Source: Dicaeum eximium
Lineage: Eukaryota > Chordata > Aves > Passeriformes > Dicaeidae
Reading direction: 5' to 3'
DNA length: 64,000 nucleotides
NCBI GenBank assembly: GCA_013396995.1
Contig: VWZP01006030.1
Coordinates: 248,001-312,000 of the forward strand
Made by a program: the position numbers and the translations under genes. This document shows, piece after piece, positions 1-64,000 of this stretch (positions are counted from its first letter, which is position 1; every line of letters starts with the position of its first letter). Below the pieces are notes generated by a model. It saw nothing but the letters and a program-made list of their open reading frames with translations, did no database searches and had not been told where the DNA came from.

Positions 1-1531
1 GTAGCAGCATAAATTGGTGTAAATCAGAACCCAGGATGATTTCACAACTAAAGCTGACAGCTGTAGGTGTCATGTAAAAATTAAGGGGTTTTTTGAGTGT
101 TCTTTACAGCCCTGGGGAAGCCTGCACAGCAGTGGGCAGGACTCTTGTGCCTGTTCTTCAAGCTTGATGTTTTTTTTCCCAGTTTCATCCAGGCTGAACT
201 CTCGTGCCCATTACATTCTCTTTTTTGGGGCCCTGTCTCCCAGTCTTTTGCTGCCAGGCTGCACCTCCACACCACTGGTCTTGTATTTGTTACTCCACAC
301 TATCTCTGAGCATCTGTACCTTTTGTTTCCTTCCCAAAAGACATCATTTACCATAACATATCACAGTACCTTTATCTCCCACCTGCTTTTATAATCTTAC
401 TGTCCTTGCTCTGCCCCCCAGTTCAGATGTTTGCTCTTGGCACCTTGCTGAGCTCCAGGGCTTTGAAATTGCAGCGTCTCCTTTCCCTTCTTTTCTGCCA
501 CTTCCTTTTCAACACCCTCCATCTGACAGGTTGATGTTGCTGAGCCAAATGATGCTTTTCTACCTGTAGACAGCAGAAAAAATGAACCAAAATAGTGTAT
601 TTTGCCATGTTGAGTGTGGCTTTTGGGTGCTGGGCATTTCTCTGCTTAGTCCCTTAATACACAAAGGTGATAGACTTGTTTACACCTATAACTCCTGGAA
701 ATTTTGACATGGAAGAAAAACAAAAATTTACATTATTTTGTTGAACAGCGTATGTCACCATTTTCTGCAAGTGTGGCCATTCTCTCAGGCCATTTTATCA
801 GAGCTGCATTGATTTAGAGAGTGAAACACACTTTATTACCCATCTTCTCTCCTTCCCTGCATGCTCCAAGCTACTGAGAATGTGTTTTGCTAAAGGATGA
901 GTAACTTCCCCACAGGACTGCCAAGGGTTTCATCAAATCCAGTAGGAAAAACCCCCTTGAATATGTACATCCAAGCTCTTACACACATTACCATTTTCAA
1001 AGAAAGACTGGCAAGGATTTGAATACAATGTACAAAAAGCTGACTTGCTCTGGCACAAAACATTATTATTGTGTAGTCTCAAACCAGTGTGAAATCAATA
1101 TGATAATATGTGCTTTCATGATTTATTTCAGTTGTCTTACTTGGAAATCCAAGTTTGACTCAATTGTTTTATTTATATGTTAGCACTTAGGACATCTTGG
1201 AGATAAAAGAAAAGCATTTCTTACCAGAGAGATGAGATAGTGTCACACCTTCTGCAAGTGATTTATTGGAGTTATTTGTTAAGAATAAAAAAAGAGCTTT
1301 TATATTCTGTGTACGTCATTTCCTCAGATGAGAGTTTGCCTAAAGGTCTCTATGAGTGGGTAGAAGTTGTTGATAATCCTGCTCTTTATATATGTATAGA
1401 ACATTCTTTGAATTCTCAGTTTCACTGAGATTGTGATGATTATTGTTTCAGGCATGTATATATTTCACTTTGAGAGAGGTTATTTGAAAACTTTCAAAAG
1501 CTTTAATCCTGTTTTCTTCTTGTTTACACAG
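1..1531 (+). other. PTK2: PTK2 intron (3' part), upstream of the first exon seen
   Basis: This is the end of the intron that precedes the 31-nt exon. It is AT-rich, with several T runs, and a pyrimidine-rich stretch and CACAG acceptor lead into the exon. I looked for the preceding FAK exon (the end of the FERM domain, near residues 340-364) and did not find it, so that exon is outside the window. No repeat family or RNA gene was recognised. Confidence 0.7.
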
Positions 1532-57887
<56,356 letters not shown>

Positions 57888-58930
57888 GCACTGAGGGAAG
57901 AGTGTCATCAGCCTCGGAATTCTGCTTGTGACAGGATGTTCCTTCATCTTCCACCAGCAGTGAGGATTAACCCAGTGCAGTCCTGGCCTTCCAGCGCCTC
58001 TGGCTTCAGCAGAACTGAGGGACCATCGCTGGTTCTCTCATTGCAACAGTTTAACCAAGTCTTTGTGGTAGAGCTGGGATTCAGGACGTGGCATTTCAGC
58101 AGATGAGGTTTGTACAGGAGCCCTCGGGCACTCAGAGCTGGGGCACAGGACAGGTCACACCATGGCATGGGACACGCTTCGCACCGAGCTGCCACCATTG
58201 AGCTGCCACCGGGTCACGGTCTCGGAGCCAAAACTGTTGGAGCAGCAGATGGGAGAAAGATATTGTGAAGAATTCGGGGAAACCTCAGGGCTGAGAATTC
58301 TTGCCCACAGTATATGAACTATCCAGACTGGAATTTTTTTTATTAGAACACTTACGTCGCAATATGCTAATCACGATTTACAGAGAAAGAATAAAAAGCT
58401 ATATTTTCAAGACTTCAGTCATTTCAAGACAAACTAAAGCCCTCTTCATCTTCCTGCCTTTTACTTTTACGTGACTGTGTGAAGCATTTGTTTGGAACTA
58501 GCTGTAGGACACAACTGAACACTCGTCTTTTTCACCAGGATAACGTGCCAGTTCTTTTGTAGCAATGTTGTTTTCCTTGGAAGTGAAAATGCTGCTTTGT
58601 ACCAGAGCAATTCAGAGCTGCATTTAGAGATCTGTAACCATTCATGTCCCCCATTTTTATATAATTTATAAAGACAGATTAAAGCCATGATGACTATTTT
58701 AAACCCACTGTAGTTAACTAACCCATCCTTTTGTCTATCTTGCCTGGGAGGAGTTACAGTAGAGCAGTGTAATTAGATTTTCCTTGGTTTTCAGTTATGC
58801 CATCTGTTCTGTTAAAATAAAAACCACACTCCCTTTTTGCTGTTGAGGGATATAAATTATTCTCAGGAAGAATATAATGAACTGTACAGTTACTTTGACC
58901 TATTAAAAAGGTGTTACCAGTGAAAACTCT
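57888..58930 (+). other. PTK2: PTK2 3' untranslated region
   Basis: About 1 kb follows the stop codon without introns. Candidate poly(A) signals are AATAAA at 58,390 and 58,816 and ATTAAA at 58,902. The last is followed by a T- and GT-rich stretch near 58,930-58,952, so I place the main end near 58,925-58,930. Shorter forms are possible. The exact cleavage site cannot be seen from sequence alone. Confidence 0.7.
58816..58821 (+). terminator. PTK2: Candidate PTK2 poly(A) signal AATAAA
   Basis: A canonical AATAAA 930 nt after the stop, one of three candidates (58,390 AATAAA, 58,902 ATTAAA). Which one is used is not decided by the sequence. Confidence 0.5.
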
Positions 58931-59724
58931 GATTCTTTATTTCATGTGTGTGCACTGCAAAAGAATTCTTCCCTGGGCACCGTGTCTTTGAGTTGATAAT
59001 ACAAATACCTACCATCCTATCACAAAGTTGTTACACAAATGTAAAAGGTGGGACAGTGCAGAGTATATCAGTGTTTGGTCCAGATGTGGAACAACCCCCC
59101 TCCACAACTTTGGGGCACCCTTCTTATACACCTGGAATTCTGTAATGCCTCAAATGCTTTGGAACACCCATTTGGAACACAGCTCTTACCTTGTTCAACT
59201 GCTCTGGAAAAGTCCTGTTCAAAAGCTATTTATGAAATTCATGCCTTTTAAGTAGCTCCTTACCAGTGCAGTGCTACATCACCTCCCACACCCTTCAAAC
59301 CAGTTTTCTGGGCAGGTGAATACATTTTATACCTTACACAGCCTCAGCCCTTCACCTGAGAATTGCAGCCTTTTCCCCCACTGTGAAAAGCCTCTGGCCT
59401 TGCTGTGCCACAGCTGGCCCTGCACAGGTGCCCTGGGAGCTGCACTGCTGCTGTCACCAGAGGTGTCACAGCACCAGCCCAGCCTCAGCCCCCCCCTGCA
59501 GCTCCAGGCTGTCCCCACATCCCCTGCTCACTGGGATTTCGTTCCCCGCTCTGTCCAGAGGCTGTGGGTGCCTTTAGGAGCCTCAGCTGTTCTTATGAAA
59601 CACCAAAAAACTGACAGGGGAAGTTGTAAAGCCCCAGCTGAACACTCAGGACAGCAGTTTCAGGAGCTGCAGGTAACTTGGCCATCCTCCACCCTCTCCC
59701 CTTCACAAGCATCCACCTGAGACA
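58931..59724. other. Intergenic gap between convergent PTK2 and RPLP1
   Basis: About 0.8 kb separate the two gene ends. The segment from about 59,350 to 59,560 is richer in C and G and gives several open frames on both strands, none resembling a known protein. No repeat was recognised. Confidence 0.65.
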
Positions 59725-59769
59725 CGAGTACAAGCAGATGTTCTTTATTACAGGCTGGTACAAAACTAA
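59725..59769 (-). terminator. RPLP1: RPLP1 3' UTR with poly(A) signal
   Basis: After the TAA (59,770-59,772) the minus strand reads TTAGTTTTGTACCAGCCTGT then AATAAA at 59,749-59,744. Cleavage is expected about 15-20 nt further, near 59,727. The very short 3' UTR is typical of ribosomal protein mRNAs. Confidence 0.85.
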
Positions 59770-60985
59770 TTAGTCAAAAAGACCAAAGCCCATGTCATCA
59801 TCAGATTCCTCTGATTCTTCCTTCTTTTCCTCTTCTTTCTTCTCTTCAGCTGGAAAAGAGAAAGGATTTATTTATCAATTTATCAGCTCACAGGAGTCAC
59901 TTGTCACAAGAGGTGTCACATCTAAGGACTAACATCAAGCATGAATACCTGAGCAGTCCTAATAACCTAAGCCAGCAGCCCAAGAATAGTGTTTGTACTA
60001 CTAGCTAAGTGGTTTTGTGCTTTCAGAATTCATTTCAATCAAACCTGAAAAGCTTTAAGAGGAGATGCTGATGCTCTGTATGATCCTGATGACACACAGG
60101 AAGAGCAGTTTTAATTCTGAGCGAGCACTAACCCTGTGCACTGACTCCATGTGCAACGCCAGCCTTTCTCAAGGGGAGGGCGTGCTTTGCTCCAGAACAC
60201 TCAGACACATTGTGCATGGCAGAGCCACACGCAGCTTCTCTAACTGGCGCTTGCAAAGCCCTGAAGTGCTGGATGGAGCTCTGAACAGCCTGATCTAGAG
60301 GACGGTGTCCCTGCCCACGGCAGGGGATTGGGAAGAGGTGACCTCTAAGACCCACCCAACTCAAGCTATTCCATGGATCCACGGATCCATTCTCCCACGC
60401 CTCGGTCGGACACGGCCGCCACTTACCGGGGGCGGCTCCGCCGGCGGGCGCGGCACCACCCGCGGGAGCGGCGGCAGCCGGAGCCCCTCCACCGCCCGCT
60501 CCCACGTTACAGATCAGGCTCCCGATGTCAATGTTCGCCAGCGCCTGCGGAGAACGACAAGCGGCAGCGAGGCCCCGTTAACCCGGGCGGGAGGTGCGGT
60601 GGGGAGCCCCACACGCCGCCCCTGCCCGGGCCGCGGCCCCTCTGGCCCACCTTGGCGAAGAGCCCCGGCCAGAAAGGCTCCACGTTCACTCCAGCTGCCT
60701 TGATCAGCGCGTTGATCTTGTCCTCCTGCAACGAGACAGCGGCGCTCAGAGCCCGCCCGGCCCGGCCCGGTGCGGCCCCTCAGGCGGCCATGCCGCACGG
60801 CCGTCGCCATCTTGTGCGGCCGCACTCACCGTCACGGTGACCTCGTCGTCGTGCAGGATGAGGGCGGAGTAGATGCAGGCGAGCTCGGAGACGGAGGCCA
60901 TGGCGGGGCGCGGTGCTGGTCGCCGGGTGGTTCGGCCTTAGCTTCGTACGAAGGACTCAGCACTTTGGGCCGCCGCGGAGCGAAA
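59725..60985 (-). CDS. RPLP1: RPLP1, large-subunit stalk protein P1, complete gene with four coding exons
   Basis: P1 pairs with P2 and binds P0 to form the flexible ribosomal stalk that recruits elongation factors. The four exons (60,901-60,830; 60,725-60,651; 60,544-60,427; 59,849-59,770) join to 345 nt, 114 residues plus stop, the usual P1 length. It starts MASVSELACIYSALILHDDE, has the helical N-terminal dimer domain, an Ala/Gly/Pro hinge (GAGGGGAPAAAAPAGGAAPA), an acidic-basic run EEKKEEEKKEE and the conserved tail SDDDMGFGLFD, the shared P-protein C-terminus contacted by factors and by ribosome-inactivating proteins. P2 is excluded by the MASVSELACIYS start. All introns are GT-AG and the promoter is present, so this is not a processed pseudogene. 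Span includes inferred UTRs. Confidence 0.96.
59770..59849 (-). CDS. RPLP1: RPLP1 coding exon 4, acidic C-terminal tail
   Basis: It encodes (A)EEKKEEEKKEESEESDDD then MGFGLFD and the stop. The SDDDMGFGLFD end is the universal P-protein motif. The first codon is completed by the last G of exon 3. Acceptor TTTTCCAG on the minus strand. Confidence 0.96.
59850..60426 (-). other. RPLP1: RPLP1 intron 3, with CR1 fragment
   Basis: The 577-nt intron carries a CR1 3' end at about 60,267-60,378 on the plus strand, i.e. antisense to the gene. I saw no box C/D or H/ACA snoRNA in it, although ribosomal protein introns often host them. Confidence 0.75.
60267..60378 (+). mobile_element. CR1 LINE 3'-end fragment inside RPLP1 intron 3
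   Basis: 'ggatggagctctgaacagcc' followed by TGATCTAGAGGACGGTGTCC and 'ctgcccacggcaggggattg' is the CR1 3' UTR end in the plus orientation; the last part has drifted. It lies about 50 bp beyond the exon 3 donor. Confidence 0.85.
60427..60544 (-). CDS. RPLP1: RPLP1 coding exon 3, Ala/Gly/Pro hinge
   Basis: It encodes ALANIDIGSLICNVGAGGGG then APAAAAPAGGAAPAGGAAP and one base of the next Ala. The N-terminal part closes the dimerisation domain, and the low-complexity hinge gives the stalk its flexibility. Very GC-rich. Donor GTAAGT. Confidence 0.96.
60651..60725 (-). CDS. RPLP1: RPLP1 coding exon 2
   Basis: It encodes EDKINALIKAAGVNVEPFWP then GLFAK, identical to the mammalian P1 dimerisation helices. 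Phase 0 at both ends. Flanking introns are about 104 and 106 nt. Confidence 0.97.
60830..60901 (-). CDS. RPLP1: RPLP1 coding exon 1, start codon
   Basis: It encodes MASVSELACIYSALILHDDE then VTVT. The ATG at 60,901 is in a strong context (CCGCCATGG), and the protein start matches other vertebrate P1, which fixes the start. Donor GTGAGT. Confidence 0.97.
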
Positions 60986-61055
60986 GGGGCCGAGCTGCGC
61001 GGCGCGGATTTATAATGGCGATGCACGTTACGTCACCCGTGACGTCACCCCGTGA
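60902..61055 (-). promoter_or_regulatory. RPLP1: RPLP1 promoter, pyrimidine-rich start and 5' UTR
   Basis: Reading the minus strand: a perfect CRE/ATF site TGACGTCA (61,047-61,040), a second CRE-like TGACGTAA (61,035-61,028), TTATAAAT at 61,015-61,008, and about 25-30 nt later a pyrimidine tract CCCCTTTCGCTCC (about 60,989-60,977), where transcription should start at a C as in TOP mRNAs. The rest is an 80-nt CpG-rich leader to the ATG. The whole region 60,400-61,210 is a CpG island. TOP mRNAs are translated under mTOR/LARP1 control; that regulation is inferred from the motif. Confidence 0.8.
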
Positions 61056-61474
61056 CCCGCCGCGCATGGCAGGTGCCCGCGCGCGCTCCCTCCCTCCCGC
61101 CTTCCCCGTCCCTCACCGCCCTCACGGCCCTCACGCCCTCCTATTTTTAGGAATAATTCACTCCTAAAAACCCAGAACAGCGCTGAGCGCGGGTCCAGCC
61201 GCTCCCCCAGCACTGCCGGGCCCACCCGTGCCCCAGCTGCCACATCTCCACGGCTTTTGTATCCCTTCAGGATGCGGACTGCACCACTGCCCTGGGTGAA
61301 AAGTTTGGTGAGGGAGTTTTTATGAACCTCCCTGGCACAGCTTGAGGCTCCCAAGCCCTCCTTCCCCACAACTAGTTCAAGTCTCACTGCCTTGCTAGAA
61401 CACTCCATTTTTTGTATGTAATAATATGGGAAGAAAAGGGGCACAGTAAGCGCTTGGTACAGAACTGTGTAGTC
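61056..61474. other. Upstream flank of RPLP1
   Basis: The CpG island fades out by about 61,220. The remainder has no recognised gene or repeat. Confidence 0.6.
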
Positions 61475-61699
61475 TTAATTTTTTCCACCTGAACATGAGC
61501 AAGAACTTCTTTCCTGTGCAGTGACCAAACACTGAACAGATTGCCCAGAGAGGGTGTGGGGTCTCCCTCACTGGAGATATTCCAGCACTGTCAGGACACA
61601 ATCCTGTGCCTGTGCTCTGGGATGGCCCTGCTGGAGCAGGGAGGTGGCACCAGGTGACCCCACGGTGGTCCCTTCCAGCCTCATCGTTCTGTGGTTCTG
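61475..61699 (+). mobile_element. CR1 LINE 3' end
   Basis: 'acctgaacatgagcaagaac', 'agattgcccagagagggtgt', 'cactggagatattccagcac', and 'ggtcccttccagcctcatcg' followed by TTCTGTGGTTCTG match a CR1 3' region in the plus orientation. It belongs to a different subfamily than the copy near 25 kb (GGAGATATTC / CTGGAGCAGGGAGG type). Confidence 0.88.
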
Positions 61700-61830
61700 A
61701 TGAGCCTGAGCAAATTCCAGAATTTTGCTCCAAAGCACAGCTCCATCAAGGTCAAGTCCTGCTCTGTCAACCGAGGGACCTTCTGTGATGGAGTGACGAC
61801 ATGGAGTGGACAAGGGAAGGGCTACAGATG

Positions 61831-62256
61831 TCACCTGTCTGGACTCCTATAAAGCCACTTTAACACAGTCCCACACAACATCCTTCTGTCTAATTGGAGA
61901 GAGATGGATTTTATGGATGGACTGTTTGGTGGATAAAGAGTTGGCTGGATGGTCACATCCACAGTGCAGTGATTGATCAATGTCCAGATGGAGATCAGTG
62001 ATGTGTCCCTCAGGTCTCTTTGGCACTGTTATGATTTAAAGTCTTCATCAAGGACATGAACAAGGGGATCAGGTGGACCCTCAGCAGGTTTGCAGATGAC
62101 TCCAAGCTGAGTGGTGTGGCTGACATGCCTGAGGGACAGGATTCCATCCAGGCTGGATGGGGCTCTGAACAACCTTATGTAGGTGAAGATATTCCTGTGC
62201 ATTGCAGTGGGGCTGGGCTGTCTGACCTTCAAAGGTCCCTTCCAACCCAAACAAAA
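61831..62256 (+). mobile_element. CR1 LINE relic with reverse-transcriptase remnant, internally deleted
   Basis: The first part follows the CR1 reverse-transcriptase region in the plus orientation: 'ccactttaacacagtcccac' (FDTVPH region), 'ggatgtgtcc'-type phrases near 62,001, then a readable RFADDSKLSGVADMPEG at about 62,086-62,136 with the catalytic A-D-D (62,092-62,100). At about 62,148 it jumps directly to the CR1 3' UTR end ('ggctggatggggctctgaac' to 'ggtcccttccaacccaaaca'). Several hundred bases are missing between, and the frame is broken upstream, so it is dead. Confidence 0.88.
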
Positions 62257-64000
62257 TAAGTCAAACTATCAAAAATAAGCTTAAGCAAAATTATTCAAAA
62301 AATTGCAAAAAGCTTGAATTGGAATCCTAACATGACAACTTTCTATTATCAGCAAAGTGTATCCCACAGCCTGCTTTTGTAGTGCTCCTTTATAGAAATC
62401 TCAGGATTTATTAGACCATTACAAGTGAAAATGGAGGCAGGCAAGAGGGATTTCACCTCTTGTATCCATCCCTTCCTAAGGATCACAAACAACCGAGAAT
62501 TTCACTAAACAAAGATCTAACTGCTCGCTGCTGGAGATGATAAAATGCACAGTGATGCAGTGCTTAATTTGTGGGTGCTTATCCCTATTAGTGGGGTCAA
62601 CAGCTCTGAATTTATGCATTTACCTAAACTTCCTATTCAAGGCACAGGGCAATTGTCTACATTTTTATACCTAACTCAAAGCAGCAAATAAATGCACCTT
62701 TCCAGTGGGATTAAATATCCAGGAACCTCTGTCATTGCTGGCTGCTTGAGGATGGGATTTCACAGGGATTTGCATGAGCCTGCCTTGTCTGTCCCTCACT
62801 GCAGGGCTGCCAAGGTCTCCTGTGCAAAATCCCTCAGAGCTGTCCCAGTGGTCCATGAGATGATGATCTGACTGCAAATTAACAACAGAGAAATAAGATT
62901 CCTTTTCAATCAAATAAACTTGCAGATGTCGGTGGCCTGGGAGATGAGTACTGGAAGTGTGCAAGCAGTCAACAAAATTATACATTTAATAGGCATGGTT
63001 TTGTAACAGTTCTGATATAACAGTCCTTAAGCTAAAAAATATTAGAAATGCTGATGGGTTGTTAAAAAATCAAATATGAAGACCTAAAATTTAAATGTGA
63101 CATTCACATAAGCTTAGGCTTTGGTTGGCAAAGATGTTAATTAAATGAGATTTGCCTGCATCCTTGCTTCATGGCTGTCTTGGTGCATCTATTGAGTGAC
63201 ACTGATAAAGCTGCTCTGTAGGAGCCCAGAATAAAGTTCTGATGAAAACAAATCACTGTGTAAAAGAAAGCAAAAATCAAAAGAAACACCAGTTTTGCTG
63301 CTTCCTAAGGCTTTTGGAAGCCTAGGTATGTGATCAGAATTGCTGGTTAGTAAAGCTTAATTAATAAGGCTGGATAATAAAGCAGACCAAGGGTCTAGAA
63401 ATCTGCAGTGGTGTGTGCTTTTCACCTCTGATCCTGTAACTGTCTGTACTTTTACTTTCTAACACATCACCACCCTTTTGGAGCAGAAGTCTCTGTTCTG
63501 GATGAATCTACAGCAAATGGATGGAGGCTTAAAAATACCCCAGCAAACCCCCTTACATTGTTCTGGGCATTCTGTTATTCCAGGGTAGTGAGTTATTTCC
63601 AGGCTGGTGGGATTTAGGATGATGATACAGCTGTGTACTAGCAAGCTGTTCCAGGATCACACAGGGCTGTCTTCTTGTTTTGTTTATCAAGTAACTTGGC
63701 TCTGAAACTTCCCTGAGGTGGATATTTTACACTTGGAGGATGGATGGTGAAGAGCAGTGGCAGAGATCTGGCTGGATGTGCCTGTGCATTGCCAAGGAAG
63801 ATGAAAACATCAGCAAGATCCCTCATTATCCTACACAAAGTCAGCCCTTAGCACCCCATCCTGAATTAGCTGTGTGAACACCTCAGAGCAGATTGCCTGA
63901 GAGTCAGAACATGACCAAGGCCACTGGTGGTCATCAAAGTGGTCAGACTCAAGAGGTCTTTACCAAGTAGACTTGAAGTTGGTAGTTCCTTTCTCTTTCC
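62257..64000. other. Intergenic sequence to the end of the window
   Basis: It is AT-rich, with scattered short open frames on both strands that resemble no protein I know. No CR1 tail, tRNA or other RNA gene was recognised. Confidence 0.6.

Noticed and set aside
59271..59720. 149-codon plus-strand frame between the two genes
   Set aside because: Proline/serine-rich translation of a C-rich stretch with no start or splice context and no known family.
60373..60840. Long plus-strand frames over RPLP1
   Set aside because: GC-rich shadows of the RPLP1 exons and introns on the opposite strand.
59725..60985. RPLP1 as a processed pseudogene
   Set aside because: Three GT-AG introns, intact frame and a complete promoter are present, which a retrocopy would lack.
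62056..62259. Reading RFADDSKLSG as a gene
   Set aside because: It is the reverse-transcriptase remnant of a broken CR1, not a functional gene.

Overview
This is a stretch of bird nuclear DNA, intron-rich and moderately AT-rich. The lineage call rests on two things. The spliced coding sequence is focal adhesion kinase of the vertebrate type, and the interspersed repeats are chicken-repeat-1 (CR1) LINE 3' ends, with their typical tail and a repeated 'gattctgt' end, plus one avian-style solo retroviral LTR. I cannot name the species. Bacterial features (operons, CRISPR, IS elements) are absent.

Positions 1 to about 58,930 (+ strand) carry the 3' two thirds of PTK2, the gene for focal adhesion kinase (FAK). 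I could place 20 constitutive coding exons with GT-AG borders and matching phases. Together they encode residues 365 (shared codon) to 1051 in human-style numbering: the end of the FERM-kinase linker with the Y397 autophosphorylation site, the whole tyrosine kinase domain, the proline-rich linker, and the C-terminal focal-adhesion-targeting (FAT) bundle with the stop codon. The 5' exons (the FERM domain) lie upstream of the window. Four extra in-frame exons of 84, 18, 21 and 9 nt sit in the introns. Their translations and positions match the neuronal FAK insertions known as box 28, box 6, box 7 and PWR. Each has a TGC near its acceptor, and three follow a long pyrimidine tract, as expected for neural exons controlled by SRRM4 and PTB. 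The 6.1-kb intron after the kinase domain is where the independent FRNK transcript should start, and I flag a candidate TATA box, leader exon and splice donor there.

Positions about 59,725 to 60,985 (- strand) hold a complete four-exon RPLP1 gene (ribosomal stalk protein P1, 114 aa). It has a CpG-rich promoter, TATA-like box, CRE/ATF sites and a pyrimidine-rich start region. PTK2 and RPLP1 are convergent, with only about 0.8 kb between their poly(A) signals. This pairing is not the mammalian arrangement as I know it and deserves a synteny check.

Positions 61,050 to 64,000 are intergenic, with two CR1 relics, one of which has reverse-transcriptase remnants, and no gene I can support. Other repeats include CR1 3' fragments at about 8.0, 24.6-25.2, 32.2, 46.6, 47.8, 55.2 and 60.3 kb, a reverse-oriented solo LTR in the last PTK2 intron, an AT-rich minisatellite near 3.5 kb, a 24-bp palindrome near 18.35 kb and a poly(T)/poly(A) junction near 48.17 kb.
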